DNA from: Heterotrichella gracilis
Lineage: Eukaryota; Sar; Xanthophyceae; Tribonematales; Xanthonemataceae
Direction of reading: 5' to 3'
DNA length: 64,000 bases
Assembly (NCBI GenBank): GCA_032358255.1
Contig: JAULBX010004888.1
Coordinates: 1-64,000 of the forward strand
Below the pieces are notes generated by a model that saw only the letters and a program-made list of their open reading frames with translations, did not search any database and had not been told where the DNA came from. The translations under genes and the position numbers were made by a program. Positions 41,720 through 54,568 of this stretch are shown in pieces. Each line of letters begins with the position of its first letter. Position 1 is the first letter of the stretch.

Positions 41720-44700
41720 TCAGTCCACAAACATGGCCATGCCGTACTTGGGCCCCACCGGGATGTTGGTCTCGTGGACCTCGCCGGCGTCTCTTCGGAC
41801 TGTGCGGAACTTGAATCGCTGGGGGGAGGACGGCACGAGGGTTCAAGGTTAGGGTACAGAGCCAGGTTTAGGGTTTAAGGTCAGGGCCGGTGCAGGCTGT
41901 GAGGGGACAGGTGTGGCATTGCTGTCGAGGCACACATTTCACTGCAAACTCCATACATGACTTGCATGGTAAGCATACTACAGCACCTGTACCCCGGCGC
42001 AGCATCCATGTCTCATCCCTGCGAAATTACCCAACGAACCCAACCCCCTGCCACCAGTACTACCTCCGTTCCTGCCATTGACACCACCGCCCCCAACACC
42101 ACCGCCCCCAGCACCACCACCACCACCCACCTTGACCAGCAGCGACAGCACCACCCGTGCCTCCAGCAGCGCAAAGTACTGGCCCAGGCAGTTGCGCGGG
42201 CCTTGGATGAAGGGCAGGAACTGCAAGTGGGGAATGCAAGGGGCGGTCAAGGGGAGGTACTGCAACGGACGGTCCACACCAGGAGGGGTGTGCACCAACT
42301 CAACTGAGTGTGTGGCATCCCTTTAAGTGCATCAAGCGGCAAACCATCACAACCCATCTGCATTCCGGCCACAGAGCGCCATGCGAGCAGTATACTGCCA
42401 GCATCATGGCACATCAACTTTTACTGAAAGATTCCTATGCCACCGCGCTGTATGGTCTGACCGCCTCGTCACCCTGGGTAAGGTTTAAGGTTTAGGGTTT
42501 CCCTGCCACACCATCGCCACCGCAACTCACCATGTACGGCCTGACCGCCTCATCAAAATGGGTTGGGGTTTAGGGTTTCCCACGCAGCCCCACTATGGCA
42601 CAACTCACCATGTACGGTCTGATTACCTCATCAAACTGGTTTATGGTTTAGGGTTTTCCAGTGTGGCCCAACTCACCATGTACGGCCTGACCGCCTCATC
42701 AAACTGGTCGTACTCCCCACCCGCCAAGAACCTGCCTGGCTGCCAGCTGTCGGGGTTTTTGTACTGGTGGTGTATGGATAGCAGCGCGGCGATGATGAGG
42801 GTGCCAGCTGGCAGCGTGTAGCCGCACAGCTCATCCTCCTCCAGCAACATGCGGGTCACCACGGGGACCAGGGTGTACTTGCGCAGGGACTCCTGCGGTG
42901 ACATTTGGTGAAGGTTTCCGCAGGCGCAAGAAAGCAGCTGGATAGCTTGCCCTCCTCAGGTTTCAGGGTTCAAGGTATTGAGCCTGTTGTGTAGCTGCAT
43001 GGCACCGCCTCCTGAAGCAGCATGCGGGTCACCACAGGACAAGCCTGTACATGCGCAACGGCTCCTGCCAGGCAGTGGGGTCAGGTCTTGGGGTGACAGC
43101 GAGGTGCGTCAGCTCTGCATTGTGCCCGTGCCAGCAGAAGCCCAATGGTGAGATCCACAGCACCACCCATCATGCTGACAATATTTGTTTAACAACTTTG
43201 TCAAATCTAAATAGTCGCATCTATGCATGGGCCGGCGCTGAGAGTTGCAGTTGAAGGACAGTTAGTGCACGGCACGTCAACCCCTGTTGGTGCATGCATC
43301 CATCTGGCCTATGCATGCAAATTGTATATACATATCTGTCCCACCCACCTTGAGGCACCCGAGCGTGAACTGCATTCCATCCACTGCGCTGGTAGAGGGC
43401 TCGGCCTCGTGTGGTCCAAACACACGCACAGCCTCCTCTTTCACCTGAGCCAGACAGACAGCAAGGGGGTGAGCAACATACATATGATCTTTCAAGATGG
43501 CCCTCACTGGGGTAGAATTGGCGCGATTTTCTCTAGTGTCGGGACACTTTTGCAAGGGGAGACAGCCCAGGGTGGCTGTTCCTCGCTGTAAATATTGCAT
43601 GCACGTGGTGCGATGCAGTGCATGTGTGGCTGCATGCACGTGGTGTCAGTGTGGGCGTTATGCATTTAGGTGGTGAGAGCCTCCCTAGTGTACGCAGATG
43701 TGTGTGGTGGCGGGTGGTGTAATGTCCCGAGGCCACTGGGTGCGGGGCGGTGGGTGCCTCCCTGCCCCCTTGTGTGCGGCTTGTGCGGGTATGCTGTGGT
43801 TCCCTTAACGTGGTGGCAGCCACCTAGATGCAGGCAGCCACTTTTTGGGAGAACGTGACCATGGAGCATGCACCCATTGCGCCTTTGCATAAGTCGAAGG
43901 TGATGATAGTGTGCATGTGTGGCGCCTGCTGCATGCAATTACCAGCCTGTGCTGTGCCATTGCAAAGCCATGGAACAGGCTTGTGATGGCCTGAAGAAAA
44001 ATAAATTAATAAACAAATATCTCCGCAGTTGTCCTTGAACAGGCGTAGGTAATAGTAAGAGAGCACCCAACTGAATGCCCAAAATTTATAGGTTGGCCCA
44101 ACTATAAATTTTGGCCCCCACCTTTGCCAGGCTGTCCGGGTGCTGCGTGAGCTCGTACAGCGTCCACGTCAGCATGGATGCGCTGGTTTCGTGGCCCGCC
44201 AGCAGGAAGGTCTTGATCTCGTAGCACAGCTGGTCCTCAACGCCAGAGCTGTACTTCTCGCCACGCTCCTGGGGCGCGCGGCAGATGCGGGTCAGATGAA
44301 GATCAGGGTTCAGGGCATAGGGGTTAAGGGTCATCAACACGAGGTAGTACTTTCCCCGCGCCCCTTGACGCAGCACGTATGGTCGAGTGGTGTCTAGGGT
44401 TGAGGGTTTAGGATGTTCAACAAAACTCCACCCTTAAGCTCATTCCAAAGCCATTTGCATTACGGGGCAGGTCAAAAGGATGCACCCCAGGCCTTGCTTC
44501 ACCTTCAAGGATACAATTGTTCAATCGTCTTTAGGGTTAGGGTGTAGCGGGGTTTAGGGTTTAGGGTCCATGCTCACCTGCAGGGCCACGATGATCCTGT
44601 CCATGATGTCTGCCTTCTCTGGAACTGCACCGCTGGCCCGTGCATGCCACCGCGCCCGGATGATGGTCTTGAGGTAGGAGTTGAGCTTGTGCACCTTGGC

Positions 44701-46252
44701 ATGGTAGAAAACACAGGTAAAAAATGGGTACAGGCAGTCCCGGGACAGCATTGAGCGGCGCAGACTCGTGCTGAAAGCTGAAATGAAATTCAATTGGCTG
44801 TACTGCTGGTCAGCAAGTATTGTGTGGTATCAATTGCACTTGATAATCATGTACTTAAGTGGTAAGCGCACTTGTCATGCGACATCAAGTGACTTGCACT
44901 GCCAAGTGATCTGTCCAGCCTTCTCATGCCTGGCAACGGGGACTGCGCAACGCACACCTGCATACTAAACCCTAATAAAAACCCGCAGTTCAACCCTACA
45001 TGCCTGAGGCGAAACTCCTGAGATGGCGTAACTTACACACTTGTGCATGAAATCACACCAAGATTTCCCGTGACTGTGACCCAACCTAACGGCCAGGCGA
45101 CAAATGCTCGTATAATAATTCAACCAACTCACTCACTCACCCTTGCGCGATAGGAGATCCACGAGGGCGATGGGATCATTTTGCGCCACGGCCGCAGCAC
45201 CCGCAGGTTGTTCTCCTCCATGACTGGCAGGTACAGGTCAGGGAAGACCTGTTTCATAGAACGAGAACAAATATAAGCTGGGTTTCAAAAGTTCGAGGGC
45301 AATAGCTTCCAGGCAGGTACAGCGTCAAGGGCCAGGGCCATCAAGTAGGGATCAAGATGGGCTGCACAGGAAAAGTGATCTGTGCAACTTGCAGAGGGAA
45401 AACATATGCATGCATCGCTTCAATGGCTTCGGTGGTGGCCAATAGACATACCCTGTCACACTCCTCTGGCGCCATGCTGAGGATTGCCTCCCCGATGACT
45501 TGGAGGGTCAGCAGGCGAAACTCCTCGTACATGTCCACAGGCCGCCCAGTTCCCTTGAACTGCTGCAGCTTCTTGCACAGCCGATCCACCGCGGTCTTGG
45601 CGATGGAAACCACCACGTCCAACACCTCCACGCGCAGAGCAGGCGCCATCATCAGCCGCTGCTTTTGCCACAGGTCTCCGTTGGCGGTGACGAGGCCCGT
45701 GCCCAGGATGGACCATACAAAGGGTCGGTAGCTCCAGTCCACGTCCTTGGCATACAGCTTCACTTTGGTCTGGAAGATGCGCTTCATCGACGCGGGGTCG
45801 TTGACCAGCACGGCGTTGTGCTGCATGATCTGGACCCTGCAGATAGGCCCCAAGCTGTCCACCCACTGCCGCATCTTCTCCCAAGGGCAGGTGTTCACAA
45901 GGGACAGCACATGGCCCAAAAAGGGCTGGCACCCAGGCGCACAGGGGACGGCTGCGATGCCTGTGCTGATCCGCCTGTACTTGGCGAACACCTTGGCAGA
46001 GTTGAAGGCCAGGAATGCCAGCCCAGCTGCCAGGACCGCCAGGAGGAGTTTGATAGCCACATTGTCATGGGGGCTGGGCAGCGCGGGGGCTCCCGGCAGC
46101 AGGTCTAGTAGCAGTGGGAACTTCATTGTGTTGGCAATCGCAGGATGTGGTGTGCAATAGCTGGGATCTAGCCCCAACTGGGCAGCTGCTGCGTTATGTA
46201 TGCCTTGGGATACGTTCTTGGGGACCCAGTCCGTCAAGGCCCCGCGCTGCAA
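41720..46252 (-). CDS. Cytochrome P450 monooxygenase
   Basis: Membrane-anchored P450 of 557 residues, or 515 if translation starts at the methionine at 46126 (MKFPLLLDLL). Eight phase-0 exons: 46252-45452, 45248-45141, 44694-44578, 44268-44122, 43444-43349, 42892-42677, 42220-42131, 41818-41720. An N-terminal hydrophobic segment (IKLLLAVLAAGLAFLAF) precedes the catalytic domain. The C-helix reads NGDLWQKQR, the I-helix oxygen-binding motif AGHETS, the K-helix ESLR, then QPGRFL and the haem-binding FIQGPRNCLGQ. Overall style is like the CYP4/CYP97 side of the family, but I cannot assign a CYP number or substrate. Introns carry decayed copies of exon 6 borders. Its promoter is shared with RPB4. 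Confidence 0.92.
42440..42650 (-). repeat. Ladder of three decayed copies of the P450 exon-6 end and donor
   Basis: The real exon end (42677-42708, DQFDEAVRPYM plus GTGAGTTG donor) is followed by copies at about 42612-42646, 42527-42560 and 42448-42480, spaced about 65-85 bp. Each is bordered by a TTTAGGG-like word. The two nearer copies keep 'catggtgagtt', a full donor. Confidence 0.85.
43005..43075 (-). repeat. Decayed copy of the P450 exon-6 start
   Basis: 'gcatgcgggtcaccacaggacaagcctgtacatgcgcaacggctcctgcc' copies 42850-42897 (acceptor plus ESLRKYTLVPVVTRML), about 165 bp upstream in the intron. Confidence 0.8.
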
Positions 46253-46390
46253 AGGGTCCTAGACCACGTGAAAGCACTTTTTATATTGGCTGCAACTCCA
46301 GAGAGTTTATTTAGCTATGGGAGGTTGGGTATAAACTGGGTATACGCGCGTTGTAGAGGGTTGTACACGTTGTACACATGCGGTGGCGTC
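46127..46390. promoter_or_regulatory. Short bidirectional promoter, P450 and RPB4
   Basis: Only 138 bp (to the outer P450 methionine) or 264 bp (to the inner one) separate the two start codons. TTTTTATATTGG at 46280-46291 could be a TATA-like element. The GCATGCATATG cluster at 46466-46480 lies in RPB4 intron 1, within reach of both genes. Confidence 0.45.
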
Positions 46391-47316
46391 ATGGCGCAGA
46401 ACGATGTCGAGGAGGAGAATGCTGCTGAGCTGAGGCTGGGCGCAAGTGCGTGGCTGGGCTCAAGCGCATGCATGCATATGCCCAGTTACAATACCCTGCG
46501 TGCCACGGGTGCCATACAGCCGCCAGCAGTAGCCACACGTCGTGCGCTGCTAGTATTCACAAGCCATTGCCAAGTTCCTGCCTTTAGAGACATGCATGCA
46601 TATGAATGGAATTTTTGAATGCCTCGTTTTTGCCTGCCGCACCAACTGCAAGCGACTGGTGGCGTGTTGATGAGCCAAGTTGTTTTGCAGACTTCAACAG
46701 CGCCCTGGTGTTGACCAACACGCAAGTGAGCCAGTTCCTGTCTGACATGTACCTGCAACGGCGGACCCTGGACCCTACCTTCCAGCTCAACCCCGTCACG
46801 CAGAAAACACAGGCGTACGTGGAGAACTTCAGCACAATCAGAAACGCAGAGGCAGCTCAGAAAGTGACAGAGTGAGTGTATGCGTGCGTCAGTGTGGCCA
46901 TCAGCCCTTGCCCACCATTCTTGACTTGTCACACCACACACTCCCAGGACTACCCATCGACTGTAGCACACACGTTCCTATCATATCCTGTAGCACACAC
47001 TGTCCTATCCTGTTCAGTCACAGCAGATCTGGGCTCCTTGCCCCGCAGCACACTGCTGGATCGGGGGATGCACCAGTTTGAGATGGGCGCCATCGCCAAC
47101 CTCTGCCCTGAAACTGCAGAGGAGGCAAAGACGCTGGTGCCAAGTTTGGCGTTGCCCCTGGTAAGGCTTGCAAGCATATGGACACTGCATAGCACCTACG
47201 GCGCAGACTTGAGTGGTTCATCATTCACTTGTGTCCCGCAGGATAACCCTCGCTTTACAGACGGAGAGCTGGATGCTGTTTTGGACGACCTAAAAGCCTA
47301 CAAAAAATACGAGTAG
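46391..47316 (+). CDS. RPB4: DNA-directed RNA polymerase II subunit RPB4
   Basis: Complete 140-residue protein of the normal length. It forms the RPB4/RPB7 stalk of RNA polymerase II. Exons 46391-46445, 46691-46871, 47049-47160 and 47242-47316 are GT-AG and phases close. Features are an acidic start ([18 protein letters not shown]), [15 protein letters not shown], the central helical part ending [38 protein letters not shown] and a C-terminal [20 protein letters not shown]. The start sits just after the shared promoter. Intron 1 carries two GCATGCATATG words (46466 and 46592). Confidence 0.95.
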
Positions 47317-48389
47317 GCTAGTCCATTAATGGGAGTGGATTATACGAAGCCTGGTGGGTATGCCTGGGAGAGTAACAAATAAGAGGTGGCGCGCGAGAAT
47401 CTGCAAGGTACATTCTATGGCAGGTGGGGGCGACGTGACGTGCAGGGATGTGGTGTGGAGTTTTACTGGCAATTTTAATCGTGTGAGGTGGTGCCGGTCC
47501 TCAGGGTACTGCACCAGTCTGACCCTGACTTTGAAAGGGAGCAGAATTTCAGCAGTGTGCCGCAACTGACCTGTCAGTTTCAGATTTCAGCACGAAAACT
47601 GCGGCGTCCTCGGACCCTGTCCAGGTTGACCTGTCAGCCTTCAGCCACACAGTAATGAACACCCCTTGATAGCAGCTGTCTTGATGGAGGCTCGTGAACT
47701 ACCTGTGTGTGGACTCATTTGCCAAAGCAGCGCTGTTCATCTTGAAGGACTAGTGGGAGTTAGGTCTTCTTTTGTAAGCGTGCAATTGTATATAAAGGTG
47801 CTCTCCAAATTTTGCCACAGATACGCGCCCAAGGCAGTTCATTTTTATTGCTTTGTAACAGCCCTTTATAACTGTCAGCATCCTGCTTGTGCTTGTGGTG
47901 GTGCAAAACCACACAGACTACCCCACACAGAAAATTGCCAGCTTGGCATGCCACCATTGTATTGTATGATGACGTCGGCAGGGACGCTCAGCGCTGCATC
48001 CTGTACTATAGCGGTACGAGGGACGGAGTACGGTTTGTGCAAAATGGTGTGTGAAGGAACCCACACTGCTGGACAAGTGACCACTGCCAAGTTTATACCA
48101 ACCGATAAAGCCAGTGAACTCTGGGCAAAGACAGCCATCTGGTGTTACAACCTCCAGTGGAAAGGGGCATGCACGTAGCTAATATAAACAATACAAGGTA
48201 TACTGGTGGAACCTATACTTGCTTGCGCATGTCAGAAATGGAGCATAGCCTTCCGCAGGTTCTACAGGTAGGTACATATTGGAAGAAGGGTAGACTGAAT
48301 TGCCCTATACTGTACACTTGTTTTTTCTCGTACTGCAAACCCAAGACGGTTCCACTACTCAGTGCAATGCCAAGCTGCAAGTTAGCCCA
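47317..48389. other. Convergent spacer between RPB4 and the E2 gene
   Basis: A 170-codon plus-strand frame (47666-48178) covers most of it, but it has no family signal and unusual cysteine-rich composition. I do not call it a gene. Confidence 0.55.
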
Positions 48390-49171
<782 letters not shown>

Positions 49172-50722
49172 TGGTGCAGTGCGTGGGCCAGTGCCGGTGG
49201 AGTGTTTTGGCTCCTAGACTAAAGGTAGGACAGCTCACACGGCCCTTGCCTGATAACCCTGCGCTCGGGCAGCTGTAGGTGATGAGACAGGCAGTTGTTG
49301 CCGAGTAAGTTCAGTTGGGTCGTGCAGACTTTGACAGCGTTGCCCTGGCTTTGCCTTCCACAAGCAGAACGTTTGCGCCATTTATTGCCCCAGGTGCCAC
49401 CATTTAAAAACACCATTTGATCATCAGTGCAAGGGTTGATAACATCAGCATGAGATCACTGTCACGGGAAGGTAACTTGCCCTCTCGTTCATCAGACAAC
49501 AAAAGTACCCCTTGAAGCGCTCAGCCTCGGACGCTGACGTTTTGCCCTCTTGCACACGCGATATATGCTCAAGTGCTGCGCTTTGCGATGCATACAACCA
49601 CCTGAAGCGCCGCTCATCCTTGCCGTTCGTCAGCAGTGACTGGTGATCACCTGGAACTGGGCAAAACTGTGCTGATCGGCGGCTTCGCACAGACCCCTTT
49701 GGGCGCAGCTCTGCAGCCTGACTGAGGTGGGCACCTGTACTGCTCCTCGTATGTTGGTTGACAAACAGCATGAAACAGCGTCAAAGTCGAATTCACAGGT
49801 CTTGTGTAGTGTGAGGCACTAGCTTTCTGCGGTTCAGCTCTGCCCTGTCGTGCGAGCTGCTTGCACATGCGCATGCCGTTTGAGGTTTGAGGTCTTACCC
49901 CTGCGATGCCAGCTTTGGTTGGTGTGTGCGGACGTGCAGACTGGGGCGTATGATTGCTTTCTGTCTAGGGAACGTGCTACGTAGTTCTGCTCTTCGTTTC
50001 CTGTCTTCCTTGGTCGCGTTGTAGCTAGCTTAACGACGTTCATCCGACGTAGTACCGTTTTCAAACGGGGGCAAGTTGCAGCGGTGCAGGGGGTATGATT
50101 CTGACACGCAGCCCCAACATCCTAAGCTTTTCTTAGTAAGAATACATCGTTTACACGTTGCTCCTGGCTGTATTGCAGTTGTTTGTCTACTACCCCCACA
50201 GGGTCTGTCGTGCCCTTCGAGCTTGCCTAGCTACAAACATCGCACACGTGCGGTTAGCAATCACCCTCTTTCACGGTCCTTTGTCCGCCTCAACGTATAT
50301 GGTTGCACCGCTCGCTCGCTACGACGTCACTGGTATTTTGGGCACTTCCTACGCCTGTGATCACGTCCGTTTGCCCGTCATGCCAGCACTACTCGCCTGC
50401 CTGTGCGCAGCCAAGAGGCCCTTGTTTAGACGCATGCAAGTGGGTACCAGTCGCTCCGCCAAGCCAACCAAATTAACACACGCACTATGCACGTTCTTGC
50501 GCTCCACACTCAGCCTGCAGCGTGGCAAACCAGGTCGATTCCCCAACCCCATTCCTGTGTAGTGCCGGATACCTGACCCTAGGTCGGACGAGTGGTTTGC
50601 GGTGTAGCCTCCCACAACGTGGGAACCCCCCTTGCCACGCACCACCAACCCCGCATCGCCTACCTGATTGCAGGACCAACAGGTCTTCCTCCTCCTTAGC
50701 TTGGAGCACTACTTGGAGCTCA
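49172..50722. other. Divergent spacer between the E2 and LPMO genes
   Basis: No gene is seen. Frames at 49445-49874 (minus) and 50158-50562 (plus) have no family signal. It must hold the promoters of both neighbours. Confidence 0.55.
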
Positions 50723-53336
50723 ATGCGCTCGACATCCGTCACCTGCCTCGTGGCAGGTATCCTGCTGCTGGCGCTATGCGCTCAGCAAGCGCAGGGCCAC
50801 GGGATGCTTATCGACCCCCCGTCGCGCAACTTCATAGCCAACACCGACTGGTGCCCGTTCTGCATGAATGCTGGAGGTGAGCGCGTGCATGATCCAACAA
50901 AATTGTAGATACCGTGATGATGACTGATAACCAAGAGCCGGACCGTCACTCAAGGGCAGCCCGTATCGTATCCTCCCTAAGTACCTGCCAGCTATTCCAA
51001 CTTGCGCTGCTGCAGCTGTGCTGATAAACAAGGAGCTGGTATACCTGCACGTGCTTGCCCAGCAGTAACCAATACCAGAGTGTGTTGCGTTCCTTGGACT
51101 CCAGCACATGGACTGGCATGCCTAGCAGTGCTGGGGGTGCAGCGCAGTAACCAACCAATAGGTCCACCCCTCACCAGCTCCGTACCAAACCAGCGCTCAA
51201 GCATCACTAGCTGCAGCAGCTTACCTAGCACGCACCCCCCCTCCCCACACAGGTGTGAAGAAGACGAGCAAGGGATACTCCACCTGGCCAGGGATTGACA
51301 AGAGCCACGCGGGCATCTGTGGTGACCCAGCGGATGAAAGCCCCCGCCAGTGCGAAGTGGGCGGACCGTCAGCCAACGCCGCCGCAGGCGGCACGCCAAG
51401 TAAGCACACTCGCGCAGCAACCTACCCCTGCCAGCGGTGATGTGCTTGTGCACACTCCCGTTCTCTCGCATACATGCCAGTGCACTGCACGTTAAGTCAA
51501 ATATACCTTCAGATGTGCACACCACCTTGCAGTCCACATATTTTCAAAGGTATATGCGCAAACAATTGCCCTGCATGGCGACGTGATTGCATCATAACTG
51601 AGTCATATCATTCTCTCTCTCCTGCAGCCATCTACGAGGAGGGCCAGACCGTCAAGTTCAAGGTGAAGATCTACTCCAACCACCTGGGGCGCTTCATGTT
51701 CCGCATCTGCAAGATCTCCTCGAACTCGGACTCTGCTGAGAAGGCCCAGCTGACACCCGAGTGCCTGGAGAAGAACGTGCTGCGCCAGGCGGACTCCAGC
51801 GACCAGCTGCCGGGAGACAAGTGCGTGGCACACCCTCCCCACTTGCATGGGATTCAGCACTGCATCTGCTCCGTTTTTGCAAACTTATTGTACTGTCAGT
51901 GTCGTTTCTGAACCTACGTGTCTATAGGTATATCACTGGTACACCCCCCTCACTAGGTCCCTTGATCCAAACCCTGAACCCTAAACACCCCAGGGCACTC
52001 CAGGTTCCTAAAACCCTACACCCTGCACCTCCCAGGTACTTTTACATCGAGAGCATCACCCAGAAGGAGGCTGTCGCCACCATGAAGCTGCCCAGTGGCC
52101 TCACATGCGTCGGCAGGAACAACCGCTGCGTGCTGCAGTGGTACTGGCTTACAGCCAACTCCTGCAACGCGCCCGACGTCAACCCCAAGTTTTACAACCC
52201 CGGCCCCGAGACCTGCGGCAAGTCAGGGGTGCCCTACCCCGAGGAGTTTTGGAACTGCGCCAACATCGTCATCAAGCCCTCCGGCTCCCGCGACCCCGAG
52301 TCGGTGTCGCAGACTGGGTCCACCCAAGGTGGGTGGGTGAAAATCATGGGTTGGATTTGGAAGCTGGAGAGTGGTAGATGGGACGTGCTGTGAATGAATG
52401 GTTGCAGGGTGCCGCCAGAAGTATACAAGTGTCTCATGCATCATTATTGGAATGAATCTGAAATTATGGGGAAATCATCCTGTGCCATGTGCCCACAGTC
52501 CCCTCCCCTCCCCACCCACCCCACCCATGCTCCTCCCCCTGCAGACCCCTGCCCCAGCATCAAGAAGGCCGGCAAGCCGCGCGCCCAGTGCATGTGCAAG
52601 GGCCTCAAGACCGGCCACATGGCGGACTGGAGCCTGGGCAAGCGAGGCGGCGTGCACTGCTTCAACGGCGGCGCCACCTACATGCTGTGCCCCAAGAACA
52701 TGTGGTTTGAGCCGGCCACTGGGACGTGCGCATGGCCCGGCGTGCTGGGCAGCAACCCTGCTGGTAGGGTAATAGGGTTTAGGGTAATAGGGTTTAGGGT
52801 TTTGAGGCATTCACGGCGTTTCTATAGATGCATGCATGCTGTGCCACACAAGGATGCATGCATGCACTTCTGCTGCATGCTGCATGCGGCACTGAAGCTA
52901 GGGGGCATGCATTTGTGCTGGTGACATAGCTGTGCCCATGCATGTAATGCATCTGGGCAAGCATGCAACCACATGCATGGCATTATATACCAAAGCCTTG
53001 ATCAACTGGGTTCAAATTGGCACACCGTTAGCGCCCGCCGCCCCCACCCTTCCGCAACCGCAACTCACCACCAACCCCCTTTCCCCCCACACAGATGCCT
53101 GCCCCAAGATGAAGCCAGGGAAGAAGCGCGCGGCGTGCCTGTGCGCCAGGCGGAAGAGCAACGGAGCGGGGCAGAGCTTTGCCGATACGGTGTATGGGTG
53201 CATTGGTGGCGTCACATGCTCCAAATCGGGCTCCACCTACACCGCATGCGGGTCCGACAAGCTGTGGGATCCCAACCAGAGGCGGTGTGCGGCCCCTCGC
53301 ACGCTCGCATCCCGGGGACTGTGCTGGTGGCAATGA
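50723..53336 (+). CDS. Secreted AA15-type lytic polysaccharide monooxygenase with two CBM14-like modules
   Basis: Predicted 415 residues, six exons (50723-50876, 51253-51399, 51628-51820, 52036-52328, 52545-52763, 53095-53336), GT-AG with closing phases. Signal peptide 1-25 ends QQAQG; the mature chain then starts with His (HGMLIDPPSRNF), as copper LPMOs require. The second copper ligand is in YSNHLGRFMFRI. CGDPADESPRQCEVGG, TCVGRNNRCVLQWYWLTANS and EEFWNCANIVI fit AA15, the chitin- or cellulose-oxidising family. Two tandem cysteine-rich modules follow (about 270-335 and 340-410), with CMCK, CFNGGATYMLC and FEPATGTCAWP resembling peritrophin chitin-binding (CBM14) domains. Likely role: remodelling the cell's own wall or attacking external chitin or glycan. 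The CBM14 call is by cysteine pattern only. Confidence 0.85.
52764..52802 (+). repeat. TTTAGGG-type tract at the donor of LPMO intron 5
   Basis: The intron starts GTAGGGTAATAGGGTTTAGGG and repeats 'aatagggtttagggt', directly at the exon border. Confidence 0.85.
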
Positions 53337-54568
53337 GGGGATGGAAAAGGCTCTGCTGCCTTCTGCGAAATGGGGATTGCCCAGCACCGGGTTTCTCCAG
53401 CCATGGGCATCTATTGAGGGTGCCACTGGGCGGGTGAGTGGTACAAGGACGTCAGTGATTATCGAGCATTGAGAGGGATTCCTTGGTGGTTATTAGTTCC
53501 CATGGGTGGGGAGGCGAGCGAGCAAGTTGTGGAGGCTGGAAGGGGGTCCTTTCAGCCATCGCATTACGAGCAGGTGCTTTTGAGTAAAAAGCGACAGGAT
53601 TTTTATGCGGGGAGGGGTACGGAGAGGTGCGCTGATGGAGTGTGCGTCCGCTTGGTAGGGTTTTGTGGCACATGGCGTGGTATCCTCAACACCCAGGCTT
53701 CCTTTGCTAGTGGTGCAACTTCTGCAAGTTGCAGCGCACAAGGCAAGGCTGGGTTGGGGTCTAGGGTTTTCAAGCCTTGTTGACAACTTAATTGACAACT
53801 CTACAAACTTTTACCCGTTACCCAACAATGCCATGTGCCCCACAGCAATCCACAGACACACTGCATTTCACTTCTGTAAAGTTTCCTCACACATCCGTGC
53901 TTGTTGGTTTGCTGGTTGTCGTTGTGTTGGTATAGCAATGCTGTTCATTTTGCTTTGTCGTTGGTTTTACCCTTTTGGTCAGGGAACCTACTTGCTACAC
54001 TGCTCAGTTTTTTCAGACACAACACAGGGACATGTCATATCCCAGGCTTATTGCCACATTTTACATGCGTGGCGGTACAATCCAGGCATTGGCTCGCATA
54101 TTAGAGCCACAATCAGAGCCCCCGCAGCCCAATGTGTTTGAACGAACCCCTTATTGGCCAGCCATGTGTGAGGCTTAATAAAAACTATGTTTGACTACAC
54201 TGCAACACTGCAATCCTGTGAATTGGAATGCAATTTTTCACTGCTGCCAGCATCACAATTTCCCACCCCTGACCAACTTCCCAAACCATTACTGTGTGAC
54301 TTCATTTATTGGCTTCACAAGTTTCGAGAATACCCCTATTTCCCAGAATAGAGTCTAGCCCGCATCGTACTTGGTTCCAGGACCATCTGAAGTTGTGTTG
54401 TCACCCACTCCAATAATATTATTTTACCCACCAGGCCAACTGAGTCCTCAAGTAGAATCAATCGTCGTCATCCTCAAGAATTTTCAGTTTTCAGTTTGGT
54501 GCTCCCAGTGCTTCAAGTCAGTAATATCCAGGCACTTCGAATTATGCACAGTACGGTAGTACAGGTGC
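53337..54568. other. Spacer after the LPMO gene
   Basis: No gene is assigned. Several frames are open for 60-158 codons without family signal. If the DUF599-like exon at 54.6 kb belongs to a gene, its 5' exons would lie here, but I could not find them. Confidence 0.5.

Noticed and set aside
47666-48178. 170-codon plus-strand frame
   Set aside because: It has no domain pattern, no splice context and no conservation clue; it lies in the 3' flank of RPB4.
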